This document shows positions 1-10,880 of a stretch of DNA of 64,000 bases, in pieces. The notes below the pieces were generated by a model. That model ran no database searches. It was not told where the DNA came from and was given only the letters and a program-made list of their open reading frames with translations. Position 1 is the stretch's first letter. The number at the start of each line of letters is the position of its first letter. The position numbers and the translations under genes are program-made. This DNA is from Leptidea sinapis (Eukaryota; Arthropoda; Insecta; Lepidoptera; Pieridae), in the NCBI RefSeq assembly GCF_905404315.1, contig NC_066286.1, positions 8,811,501 through 8,875,500 on the forward strand, given 5' to 3'.

Positions 1-37
1 TTGACATTGTCATCTTAGAAGTATTTTATATTCAAAT

Positions 38-390
38 TTAAAAAAAAACTGAATAACGATATAATACTTTTGTTTTGAACATTTTCTGGGATCTTGTTGT
101 AAAAGCATATACATCCATACATATAGGCATTATAAGCTTATGTCTGTTCCTGGTGTTAACATTATGGTTATAACAGTTTCTAGCAAATTCACTTTTGTGC
201 CTATGAACATACATTACATTATCAAGAATATATTGAAAAGCAACAGTCAAGATGTTAATTTCTTTGAATTTTGCTCTCAATTATTCTTTAGGACCTAGTT
301 TATAAATAGCAAATAGCCCTTTTCTGCAGCACAAATATTGTATTAATATCGGCAGCGTTGCCCCATAGCAATATACCATAGGACATAATA
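38..390 (-). pseudogene. LINE reverse transcriptase C-terminal fragment
   Basis: Minus-strand translation from about 280 to 38 resembles the region after the RT thumb in CR1/Jockey-like LINEs: residues such as FKEINILTVAFQYILDNVMY followed by a basic stretch with the pattern NxNTRNRHKL. The upstream part to about 390 continues the same family (GPKESLRAK-like segment in another frame). A second copy lies on the opposite strand at 9140-9490, which supports a repeated element and not a host gene. Both copies are frameshifted and 5'-truncated. Clade assignment is inference; the RT origin is fairly secure. Confidence 0.6.
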
Positions 391-420
391 ATATGGAAAT
401 AACTAAAGACTACTAAATAA

Positions 421-1169
421 AGTATACTAGTAGCGCCGTATCTATGTCAGTTAATTGTCTAATCTTTATACATTGGTCCTTTGAGCCGGATTATGTATGA
501 GCTATGTTGTACAGTTTACTTTAACAATATTATACTTAGGGCAGGTTAAGTCTCATCTAATCTCGAATATTAATGTTACATTGGCGCCAACGCGTAATAA
601 AACGCTTATATAAATATATACACATGTATATCATTTAAGATAAATGATACACAAAATTTTACAAAATACGCAAAAGAATATAAATTATTTGTTTGTTTAT
701 TTTTTATCAATTTAAAATAATTAAAATAACATTGTATTCATATTAATATTGTTTAATTGGATAAATACAACTTTAAGTAACCGAATTTAAATGAATCAAT
801 TATAAATTCATATTCATAATATTAACTTATATTATTTTAAATATGAAAGTTAAAATATTTGCATGCCTGTCAAAACAAAACATGTACCAATGAATTACTT
901 GCAAAAATAAGATTAAATTTTTGACTTTGCCCTTAAACTTCAACGTTAGAAGTCATAAGTTATTGTTACGCAATATTTGATCTTAGCATGCTAAAGATAC
1001 CTGTACTCTTTTCAGCGACTCAAAAAATATGGAAGTTGTGCAAAGAATAATATTCTTTGAAACTTTTTTTTTCATAGGATACTTCTTAAAAATTAAGCCT
1101 CACGTAGTTCTAGGTGTTCTCATGTCTAAATGAATGCTCCCCAGCTTTTTCCATTTTTTAAGTTCTACT
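421..1169. other. AT-rich stretch, nothing recognised
   Basis: No supportable ORF, RNA gene or terminal repeats were seen. Confidence 0.5.
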
Positions 1170-1495
1170 TCTATAGGCGCGTAATAATGATGAGAGTGAA
1201 ATTTTAATTAAGACAAAAGTAACAGGGTGAAGTTGGTTCCTAAAATTTTCTGACATTTGCGACATTCGATTTTTTTTTTAGGTTCTTCGTCCATTATTAG
1301 CACAGGCAAAGGGTTCAAGACCATACAGCCGTATTCATTATTTAATAATTAATTGTCAAAGCCATCTTTGCAGTATTTTTACAAAATTATCTTTCTAAAA
1401 ATGTAGAATAGCACGAGGAAGATATCATTTTAATGACTTTTGCTTCGTTAGGCCCAAGAAGTATAACTTCTTGCGTGCTATGTATGCACGCACAC
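1170..1495 (+). repeat. Dispersed repeat, copy 1
   Basis: About 325 bp that reappears at 13630-13975 in the same orientation, sharing GAAGTTGGTTCCTAAAATT, a poly(T) run, TCTTCGTCCATTAT, TTTAATAATTAATTGT and AGAAGTATAACTTCTTGCG in the same order. Partial pieces occur at 29385-29480 and 30345-30410. The 3' part contains the small inverted repeat AGAAGTATAACTTCT. No coding capacity; class unknown. Confidence 0.75.
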
Positions 1496-1877
1496 TTTTT
1501 TTCGGAATAAGGACAAACTCACGCGTATGATTTACCCGATGGTAAGTATTCACCCCGACCCAATCTCTCTCAAGACTGCAGCAAAACGATCATTCCATAC
1601 TTTGGTTATAAATAAAATCAATTTGAAAACCGATATATAGGACCACCACGCATTCAGGTGATAAGGATGGTAATTATATTAGTGGTGTGTGGTGCAATGG
1701 TGGGCTACCAAATTAGTTATAAATTTTGTCTGAAACTGAAAATAAATTAATAATTACTAAATAAGTAATTTTCGAAGAGGTACTAAATTTATGCAACCAA
1801 CAGTTCCTGCTATGAAATCAGATTGTTATACAGCCTCAGGATTAATTTGAACCATATTTTTTAAAATATTAATGCAC

Positions 1878-2090
1878 TTTTACCCAAATAAGCTTATCCA
1901 AAATTAGGCAAAGCCATAGGTTGCAAGACAACAATATATTTAGTATGACAGTACTTAAACGCACATCCCTGATTCTGAAACACAAACATTCATAGTCATC
2001 ATATAAATGTTTGCACCTACCGGAATTGAAAAAATTTAAAACCTCTAGCTTAGTAGGCAGAATAACTAACCACTCTACTATAGCTCATGA
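1878..2090 (-). repeat. Degenerate tRNA-derived SINE
   Basis: An old copy of the SINE seen intact at 16790-17043. Shared landmarks on the plus strand are GGTTGCAAGACAACAATATA, CATCATATAAATGTTTGCAC and the reversed tRNA head (CCTCTAGCTTAGTAGGCAG, TAACCACTCTACTATAG). The head and body are in the same order and spacing as in the better copy. Confidence 0.65.
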
Positions 2091-2217
2091 TACTCGGCGT
2101 CATGTTAATTCATGCAAACAAAAAAGGGTAAAGTGTATGTAGTGTAAAGGCAATCATATTTTTTGTAAAACGCCAGCGACCTTCTACGTCCATTTGTGAA
2201 GATTAGTTTAAGTAGGT

Positions 2218-2251
2218 ATGCACTGCAACCTTCTATAAGGTTGCAGTGCAT
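2218..2251. repeat. Perfect 15-bp hairpin
   Basis: Arms ATGCACTGCAACCTT and AAGGTTGCAGTGCAT are exact reverse complements separated by CTAT. No flanking element was recognised. Confidence 0.9.
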
Positions 2252-2519
2252 ATGCGTAACGAATAGCTGAACTTTTAACCATCAATTCTAGACTGTAAAA
2301 TTAAATTGTATTAATGTTATGCTGGGTTTGTCTTTGCAGTTCTAGATATTAAATTTTTCCATGAAATGTCGTAGGTAACTCATTAGATGTAAGTTTCGCT
2401 TTTTTTTGTTATTAGCATACCCAATTGGCACTTTGTGTCCTATGGGTAAAATAAATATCTTTGAATTATTATGTTCTCATGTAAGTGACTTTTAGTTTTT
2501 AATGAGAAATAAATATCTT

Positions 2520-2700
2520 TAAACCTAAGATGGAATTGGGTGACTGTTCTTCGAAGCACTTTGAGTGTTAAAATGCGGTAGAAGACACAGAACCAAGCGA
2601 CGCGTCTACGTAGCGCAGTGATGAAACCGTACACAGAGATTACTGGATTATTGTGCTCAAGCGAAAATGATTCGATTTTCACTTCGAGCGCATGATACTC
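2520..2700 (-). pseudogene. Possible fragment of Jockey-like LINE ORF2
   Basis: The minus-strand peptide contains TALRRRVAWFCVFYRI, which resembles the segment LALRRDVGSLCIFYRI of the better LINE copy at 54029-54950. The similarity is short and frames are broken afterwards, so this is tentative. Confidence 0.35.
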
Positions 2701-3546
2701 AGAGATCTCCTTCTAGGGCAAAAAGCTTTTCGGAGCGATGGTAAAGCGACGTCTTTTCGATACGTCAAGCAGTCGAATTATTCACAGAGTAGGTACCCAC
2801 TGTTACCCCCGACGATGATGTTATAAGATTTATATCGATACCTCAGTTCCAAAGAGTAACAATTAAGAAAGGGTTCCAAAACAACTCGAGTTGTTTACTA
2901 TATAAAACAAAAATATTCAAGACTTATGAAGAAATATTATAAGTAACAACTAAACTGTAATCACCTATCGACTTGTTTCTCTGTGGAAATGGTTATCGTT
3001 TATGGAACAATTTCTCATACTTATCACAAAACTTACTGAATTTCAGACTTAATACATGTTGGAAGTGAGGTATCGAAATGTATCATGATAATCGATAACA
3101 ACGGAAGCCTTTTGAACGTTGTTGAAAGATTGGCGGGGAGTAACTATTGATAGCTTGACAAGAGCTTGCTTAGATCCTAAGAACCTGATGAATTAAAAAG
3201 TATCTATAATAATAACTATAATCTATATCTTTTCTAGGATTACTACCGAAAGTTAACTGTAATCACAAAAAAATAAATCTCTAGAAACTAGATAAGTAAG
3301 TATTTATTCAAATGTTGCAGGTGTATTACTAATAATATAGGCTATAGTTGAAATGAGCACATTTGCAATGTGTATAGTTCTTGGCGCACGGAATATGGTA
3401 ATTTCGGCAAACATTCAAAAAACTTTACCGGAACAGCTGTCAAAGACACTATTTCGCGAGATTAGCTAAAACGGCATCAACGTGTACAACCACTGTTTTG
3501 CATGTGTCGGATTTTCCGATGCGTAAATAAATTGTAATAATCGCTT
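2701..3546. other. No recognised feature
   Basis: AT-rich sequence without supportable ORFs. Bases 3599-4021, after the hairpin, are likewise empty. Confidence 0.4.
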
Positions 3547-3598
3547 TTTCTTACGAGCTAATTTGATGCCAGATTTTGCACCATATTAGCTCGTAAGA
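3547..3598. repeat. 15-bp-arm hairpin
   Basis: TTCTTACGAGCTAAT (3547-3561) and ATTAGCTCGTAAGAA (3584-3598) are exact inverted copies with a 22-base loop. Confidence 0.85.
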
Positions 3599-4021
3599 AC
3601 CGTTCAACAGCTATTCTAGATTGGTCTACAATTTTTAGTGTTATATTTGTATTTCCAAACCTCCATGCAAAAGAGGGGTGTTATAAAAAATAATTGTCTG
3701 TTGCATCGTAGTTTCCAAAAGAATGGACCGATTTTGAATTGGTTTTTATGCTAATGAGATGAAGATGCTTTATGAGCTATTGTTATTTTTATTAATATCC
3801 TTTATATATACAAACAATGATAACCATCCATCTGTTATTTTCTAGAAGCATCAAAAATATGCGCTACGATCAGATAAGAACAAATACTGAGTAGGAAGAA
3901 AAAGAAGTAATGTATTAACTTATCTAGATATTGAGCGAAGTTTGTGTACTGTTTGAGTTTCAATAAAGATTGGCGGCAGTCTAAGAGGTTGTGCCTTTAT
4001 CCAAATTAGCCTATTAATATA

Positions 4022-4607
4022 ATAGTAGTAATATTGACACACTTTTACATCAATTAACTTGCCCCAAACTAGACATGCGCCATTGCTATGGGTGCAAAGA
4101 TAACGATATATTAATTTTAAAATACATAAACACAAATAAACATACATACCTCGGAAACAAAAGTCCATATTCATCATATAAATGTTTGCACCTACCAGGA
4201 TTCGAAACTGGGACTAGCTCAGTAGGCAGGGTTACAAACCACTGTGCTATCACGGACTAGTAAAAAAGAAGGACCGCGCCGTGTTATTAGCAATTGAAGC
4301 ACCTTTATGCTAGTGTGTGTAAGGTTACGGGGTATACCAGTTACACAATTTTTTCTCCCTTAAATAATAATATATCCACAGATACTTTTATAGTATTGTT
4401 TTTAAACTTATTCACAACACACGACGGCATTTTTAAAATATTTTAATGCGACGCAAACTGATCTGTCACAGACGATGGCAAATCTCATAATGGAGGCCGA
4501 TCGGCTTGTATTAGTGTAAATGTATGCGTGGGGCCTCACTGTTTTGTAAGGTGACACGGAGTCCTTATTTTTTTAGTCGTCCGTGTGTGCTATATGAATC
4601 GTCAAAT
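4022..4607 (-). repeat. tRNA-derived SINE split by a hAT-like MITE
   Basis: SINE of the same family as 16790-17043, in reverse orientation: tail side near 4022 (ATTGACACACTTTT), body landmark CATATTCATCATATAAATG, and tRNA head ending near 4607. The head is interrupted at 4251-4585 by a TIR element. Removing the insert and one copy of the 8-base duplication TGTGCTAT restores the expected head order, ending in CGTCAAA as in the 17-kb copy. This gives an unambiguous relative age: SINE first, MITE second. Confidence 0.85.
4251..4585. mobile_element. hAT-like MITE with 8-bp target duplication
   Basis: 335-bp element with imperfect terminal inverted repeats of about 28 bp: left CACGGACTAGTAAAAAAGAA, right end reversed CACGGACGACTAAAAAAATA. 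It is flanked by TGTGCTAT at 4243-4250 and 4586-4593. An 8-bp duplication and the A at TIR position 2 fit the hAT superfamily; P-type elements also make 8-bp duplications, so the superfamily is inference. No ORF inside. It sits in a SINE. A second, interrupted copy is at 5371-8321. Confidence 0.88.
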
Positions 4608-5370
4608 AGTAATACCAAAGAATAAATTCCGTACAAATCATTATAATTTTATTACGCTAATCCTTAGATCGCCTCTTAATATTTAGATTAAGTCTGCTTA
4701 CCTTAAATTGAGAAACTTTTCCCAGTCGTCATTTTTCTTTAGTCGTGGGACTCAGCGTTAAGCTTTGAATAAAGTCAACACAATAAAAGTTATATTTTCC
4801 AAAGAAACGTAATATAAGTTATGATGAAGTGCAAGCGGAGTAGATGAGGGACGCAATTGCAATAGCTTCGCCGTCTGCAAATAAATTGCTTTAGATGAAT
4901 CTTCTTGTTAGTTCAGCGTTGATATGAATACTTTAGCTATCATTATTCTTCTATATATTGTTGAAACGGAAATATATTAATATTTATATATTATAACTAG
5001 AATACAAATAATGTAGTTCTAGACTTCTTCTAGTGTTTTATAAAAAATTGGACTATTTTCACTATTTTCATATACGCATTAATCTGCTGAATTCGTAATG
5101 ACTTACACGTATAGGTACTTACCAAATTCAGATTATACCCGAACGCAAAATTGTCGATTACATTAGTTAATAAATGGACTGAAAAGTAACCGATTATTTC
5201 TATTATAAATAGCAATTTATTTAGCATTCATAACTCTTGCACACAATAATGGGACGGGCGCGTTGTAAATCAACACGTGTAGGCCATTGAGTGCGGTTCG
5301 TTGCTAATGACATAACAAAATGGCGGAGATCCACGTAATGGCCGCTTGTTTCTTTTTTTTTTTTTTTTTT
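4608..5370. other. No recognised gene; ends in poly(T)
   Basis: Nothing supportable except the T-run 5353-5370 just before the composite element, which supplies its putative 8-T target duplication. Confidence 0.5.
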
Positions 5371-8321
5371 CACGGACGAGTAAAAAAAGAAGGACTCCGC
5401 GCCGTGATATTAGCAAGTGAAGCACCTTTATGCTAGTGTGTGTGCGGTTACGAGGTATACCAGATACACAATTTTTTCTCCCTTAAATAATCATATATCC
5501 ACAAATACTTTTATAGTATTGTTTTAACACTTTCAACGCACGACGGCATTTTTAAAATATTTTATTGCGACGCAAACTGATCTTCAATAGAGCAATGAAT
5601 ACAGGCGCTGATGTAGACTGGGATGTCTACAAGGAGAACAAAAGTCTATATAAAAAACGCATTAGATTTTGGAAATCTCACTCATGGAGAAAATTCTGTG
5701 AAGACTTTAATTCCACTCCACAAACAAACCGCATTAGGAAGGTAGTGGCCAAACAGGGTACTGCTAGAAACACACTTTCCAGACTGTAAATAATACAAGA
5801 ACCAAATTGGTCGATACCTAATAGCTTGGTTACAGAAAACTGCTGGCAAACCGCCTATGAGATCGTCACCTACAACAAAGTGAAATGGGCGGTGGACAGC
5901 TTCCAGCCTTTCAAATCAGCGGGCACAGATGGCGTCTTTCCTGCACTGCTACAGTGGGGAGGAGATAAGTTGATGTACATACTGACATATATCTATCAGG
6001 CCTGTCTGGCCTTTAAATACACTCCCCTTGCCTGGCGGGAAGTTAGGGTTATCTTCATACCCAAGCAAGGTAAGAGTAATCCTAAATCATTTAGACCTAT
6101 CAGTCTGTCATCTTTTCTCCTCTTTAGAGAGAATATGCGACAGACACCTGAGAGATTATGCGCTACGTAACACACCTATACACAGGCATCAGCATGCCTA
6201 CTGCCAAGGCAGATAAACGGAATCCGCTCTTCACCAGGTAGTAGGAAAAATTGAACATGCCTTACAAAATAAATTAGTCTGTCTAGGTTGCTTCATAGAT
6301 ATAGAGGGAGCCTTTGACAAGACCATCTTCACCAATATCAACATAGCACTTCGCAGACTCGGAGTACAGACCCTGCTTATTGACTGGATAATTAATATGT
6401 TAAGCAATAGAATTATAAGGGTAACAGCGGATGACACGAAAGGCGCCCTTGTAGCCCGCGGCTGCCCGCAGCGTGGTGTTCTCTCTCCGCTTCTGTGGAA
6501 CTTAGTAGTGAACGACCTGATCTCCATACTGAACAGCCAACACTTTTACACAGTAGGGTATGCCGATGACATCACCATATTAAACACAGGCAATAATGCC
6601 AGCATGTGATAGGTTACAAGCAGCTCTTCGACTCGTCGAAGAATGGTGTAAAAACCATGAGCTCTCGGTAAACCCACAGAAAACACAGGTAGTACTCTTC
6701 TCTAACAAAGGATTGCATAGGGAACCACAGACCACCCACTATCTTCAATACAAGACTTCAGTTATCAAAAGAGGTCAAATACCTAGGTGTGATTCTAGAC
6801 AGCAAACTGAACTGGAGCAGCCACCTAGAACACAAAATAACTCCGCGAGTATCACCTTATGGCAATGCCGCAAGATGATTGGCAAGAGATGGGGTCTCCA
6901 ACCAAAGCTCACCTTATGGATTTACACAGCAGTGGTGAGACCAATGCTCACTTATGGCTGTGTAGTATGGTGGACCAGGATCAGACTTACAACTTGCATC
7001 GCCAAATTACAAAAATTTCAAAGGCAAGCATGCTGTGCGGTGACGGGATGCATGAGAACAACTCCTACCGCCGCCTTGGAAATAGCCCTGAGCATCCCTC
7101 CGCTACACTTATTCATATATCAAGAAGCGGCAATGGCTGCGCTAAGATTAAAACATCTGAAAACACAGAGAATTAACAAAGTAAGACATCCTAGCATACT
7201 TTAAGAAGCATGGTCAGCTATGCCACTTGTGGAAGCAGCTAGTGATAAAATAGAGCGGACATTCATTTTTGATAAAAAATACAGAATAGAGCTCGAGGAA
7301 AGGAACGACAGTGTCCTTACATATCATGAGCTCGACCTCTACACAGATGGTTCGAAGACGTATTCAGGCACAGGTACGGGAGTCTTATCGGAAGATCTAA
7401 ATATCAGCATATCCGAGTCCTTGGGTAAGCTTAACACTATATACCAGGCTGAATGCATGGGGATTTTGCTAGCTGCCAATGCTATCTTGGCCAGAGAGGT
7501 TCAAGATCACACCATTAGAATACTCTCTGATAGCAAATCGGCATTACAATCCCTTCAAGGTAAGATAATCAATTCCAGCCTTTTACTTGAATGCCACTCA
7601 GCATTAAATAAGGTGGCTGGTAAAAACAACACCCTAACACTTCAGTGGATCAAAGGTCACAGTGGGGTCAGGGGCAACGAGGCGGCAGACCAACTAGCTA
7701 GAAGGGGTTCTGAGACCCAACCGGTTGGACCAGAGCCTTTTCTGCCTCTGCCACATAGTTGGTTCAGGAACCACTTAAATCAAAAGATAAAAGCACTTCA
7801 TCAACAATACTGGGATGCAGGACCTTGAGGAGTGCAGGCAAGCCAAAGCAGCTTTACCTTGCGCCGACTTGCGTTTTACTAGGAAATCTTACAACTTAAT
7901 CGGTGTAGACTAAGATAAATATTATGTGCGGTACAGGTCACGCAAAATTTTAACAGGCATCTCTTTAATATAGGTGTCACGGACAGCCCTCTATGCAGAG
8001 GTTGCCTGGGCGCAGAGGAAACAGCCGCTCACGTTCTGCTGGAATGCAGTGAGGTGGCAAACTACAGCGCGTAGCACCTGGGGACACCAGGCGCTCTTCG
8101 GGAAGTCTTCCGAGATGTTAAGAAGTTGGGTCACTTCTTGGAGGAGCTTGGCTGGTTGCAGTAGCCTCTACCACCCTCGCACGCAAATCTCATAATGCTA
8201 GCCGATCGGCTTGTATTAGTGTAAGTGTATGCGTGGGGCTATATTACACGTGATCGGCTTGTTTTGGTGCCTCACTGTTATTTAAGTTGACACGGAGTCC
8301 TTCTTATTTTACTCGTCCGTG
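5371..8321 (+). mobile_element. Composite: hAT-like TIR element containing an RT-RNase H cassette
   Basis: Left 213 bp (5371-5583) and right 139 bp (8183-8321) match the two halves of the 335-bp MITE at 4251-4585, including both TIRs (CACGGACGAGTAAAAAAAGA at left; ACTCGTCCGTG at right). In the intact MITE the two halves are separated by 13 bases (4465-4477); here by about 2.6 kb of LINE ORF2 sequence. The whole is flanked by eight Ts on each side (5363-5370, 8322-8329), consistent with an 8-bp target duplication but weak because the left flank is a longer T-run. No transposase was seen. Confidence 0.85.
5584..8182 (+). pseudogene. LINE ORF2 fragment: RT, RNase H and zinc finger, no endonuclease
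   Basis: Degenerate plus-strand ORF2. Order seen: linker (VYKENKSLYKKRIRFWKSHS) near 5620; RT blocks SAGTDGVFPALLQW (about 5917), FRPISLSS, FIDIEGAFDKTIF (about 6293), GCPQRGVLSPLLWNL and the catalytic YADD (about 6560); thumb and connector (TYGCVVWW) near 6950; RNase H with DLYTDGSK (about 7335), AECMGI, SDSKSALQ and HSGVRGNEAADQLARRG (about 7665); C-terminal CRGC-x8-H-x4-C finger near 7993-8046. RNase H places it in the I/R1/LOA group of non-LTR elements. It starts after where an AP endonuclease would be, so the 5' part is missing, and there is no poly(A). In-frame stops at 5787-5789, 6214-6216, 7202-7204 and 7826-7828, and frame changes near 6110, 6600 and 6740-6840, show it is dead. Confidence 0.9.
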
Positions 8322-9139
8322 TTTTTTTTGTATTTTTTACCATCGCGCTCTATAATCGCGAATCTACTCTTGCATATGCAACTGACAATTTTGCCAGTTG
8401 ATATAATTTTTAATTTCAATTAAATTAATTTTTTTCATTGCATGTCTATTATATCTGGAATGTAGTTGCAGTAGTTTTCGTATCTTCAGCACCATATCTA
8501 TGATATTATTACAATAATTATAATTGAAGTTATTATATTTTATTGTCGATTTCCTTCAAGCTTTACTCTATCTATTACCGCCGTAGTATTAGAATACCTA
8601 ACGCATGCAGATGAAAATGGCAGCTGGTGTCAAAGTAAGTGTTTCATAGCATATCAAACACATTACTTGTAAAGAAAAACCAAGTTTCCAAACTCAGTTC
8701 TTCTACAGCAATAAGTTGTGAGATCCATGTAATACCAAGTCGGTCAATTTATTTAGTCCCTACCTTCAATCAACAATATCAACTGTTGATCGAAGGTCCC
8801 GCTTTAGGGTCTTTCTTTTAATTAAATTATTACGTAATTAACTATCCTAACAACATTTTATAGTAACCATATCAATATAAAAAATATTTTATATTTTAAA
8901 TGAATAGATTGGACATGATCATCATGAAATCAGACCGTATCACAAGTAATTCATAATTAAATTTAGTTTGTTTAGTACGATACCAATATAAAAATAGACC
9001 GTGCTAATACAATACTTGCTTGGGGACTTCCAGGCTTGTAGTTTTAACCACAACGAAGCTGAATAATTGTTGAATGTCATCATAATTAATCATTTCATCT
9101 TCAGGACACCGTGATAGGTATGCTACACGATTAAATAGT
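8322..9139. other. No recognised gene
   Basis: AT-rich. The one thing noted is an ATG followed by a consensus splice donor at 8611-8640 (see findings). Confidence 0.4.
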
Positions 9140-9490
9140 ATTATGTCATATGGTATATTGCTATGGGCAACGCTGCCGATATTAATACAATCTTTGTGCT
9201 ACAGATGAGGGCTATTCGCGCTATTTATAAGCTAGATCCTAAAGAATCATTGAGAGCAAAATTTAAAGAAATTAACATCTTGACTGTTGCCTATATATTC
9301 TTGATAATGTCATGTTTGTACATAGGCATATAAGTGAATTTGCTTGAAACTGTCATAACCATAAAGTTAACCTTATAATGCATACTACCGAGTAGTATGC
9401 ATTATAAGTAGTAAGTCAAGTTAGTAGGTATTTTGTGGGGTGATGTACCTATATGGTTTACAACAATATCCCAGAAAATGTTCCAAACAA
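9140..9490 (+). pseudogene. LINE RT fragment, second copy of the 38-390 family
   Basis: Plus-strand relative of the reversed fragment at 38-390: shared landmarks GGTATATTGCTATGGGCAAC, AACGCTGCCGATATTAATAC, AAAGAAATTAACATCTTGAC and ATCCCAGAAAATGTTC, in order. The copy is disrupted at 9372-9430, where a hairpin and short unrelated sequence replace the expected LINE sequence. Confidence 0.6.
9372..9408. repeat. Perfect 17-bp hairpin inside the LINE fragment
   Basis: CTTATAATGCATACTAC and GTAGTATGCATTATAAG flank the 3-base loop CGA. The left arm begins with LINE sequence (CTTATAATGC is also in the first copy), so the right arm looks like a local inverted duplication. Confidence 0.9.
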
Positions 9491-10255
9491 ATTTATTGCG
9501 AAATTCGAAACAATTGTTAAAAAAAGTTTGCGTGGTAAAGATTCTATAACATAAGTGATTTTCTTGATGATACCATAGATTGGGAATGAAGCGACCCCCC
9601 TTTCAAATTAGGGTATAAGAAACTTAAGAAATGCAATTTATGTCGATAGCCTTCAGAAAAATAAAAATTTTGACGTTAAATATTTATTTTACTAGCTCAA
9701 ACATACCACTAGTTAATAAACTGATTAAATTTCGATATCGTGAAAGTAATCGAGCCATACATTAAATTAATGACGAACGTTTATCACAAAAAGTATTCAG
9801 CGCGTTAAATAGCTGAAGCCATAACGTAAAACAGAAGATAATGATCCTTATTGAATAAATTATGGCGAAGATAATGCCAACAGTAAGCTCGTGATAAACA
9901 ACACATGACGGCTAATTGTCACTGTGATAAAGCCTGGGCTTTACGAATTTATGTTAAATCGTATTTCTACCACCATTCACGGGGCCGGATTTATCTATAA
10001 TACAGAGCGCAGAATGCTAGAAGGATCCGCAAGTGAAGCAAATTAGCGACCCAGCAGCATGTGACAGGGTTCCAGCTGTGCTATTCACGTTATTTCAAAA
10101 TCGTTGGCGATAAGTTCCGAGCCTATCCACGTTTTATAGTAGATTCGTATTCTCCTAGAACATTACCTGAATAGGAGCTGCGCAACAACGTCAATTAAAC
10201 GACAAGCTGGCTCGAAGTTACCAATATTGTTCCACCATATATATATTATCCCACT
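9491..10255. other. No recognised feature
   Basis: No ORF, terminal repeats or RNA gene seen. Confidence 0.4.
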
Positions 10256-10880
10256 ATGTTTTCCACTTAGATTTCTTTTATGGAAAAAGAGGACAAAAGA
10301 GCGTGCGGGTGACCCGGTGTTAAGTGATCACCGCCGTCCACATTCTCTTGCAGCACCAAAGAAATCTCTGAAGCGTTGCCGGCCTTTAAGAAAGGTGTAC
10401 GCGCTTTTTTTAAGGTACTCATGTCGTATCGTTCCGGAAACACCGCACAAGGAAGTTCATTCCACGGCTTTGTAGTACGTGGAAGAAAGCTCCTTGAAAA
10501 CTGCACTGTGGAGGACCGCCACACATCCAGGTGGTAGGGATGACAGCCTAACTTGTGGCGTGTCGTGTGAAGGTCCACGATAGAAGACACACGTTTCTCC
10601 CAGCACTGATCGACGATTTCCCTAGAGAGACGCCATGCTGTCGTCTACATAGCAATGTATGTTGGAAGTGTCCAACATATCATTGATATGCAGAATTAAC
10701 GGTGTGGAAGATAGCACACAGCCTTGGGGCACTCCAGCGTTCAACTACAACGTGCTTGGGATTCTAGCAATAACCGTCGATAACAACCTGTTTGCTGCGC
10801 CCAGTGAGGAAGCTGGAGGTCCACTTGCATAAGCTCTCTGGAAGCCCAAATGATGGAAGTTTTGAGAGTAGCACATTGAC
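10256..10880 (-). pseudogene. Jockey-like LINE ORF2, internally deleted, with 3' end
   Basis: Reading 10880 down to 10256: RT segment LLSKLPSFGLPESLCKWTSS, a GVPQG-type motif (GVPQGCVLSSTP, reached after a frameshift) and CYVDDSMASL, the YADD box. It then jumps to the C-terminal end (HPYHLDVWRSSTVQFSRSFL and FLPRTTKPWNELPCAVFP) and a 3' untranslated part ending in CCATAAAAGA. The C-terminal piece is the same family as 54029-54950 (HHVDVWHSTTARF and LPRTATLWNQLPAAVFPNRY there). The thumb and connector between YVDD and the C-terminus are missing, and frames are broken. Confidence 0.8.
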
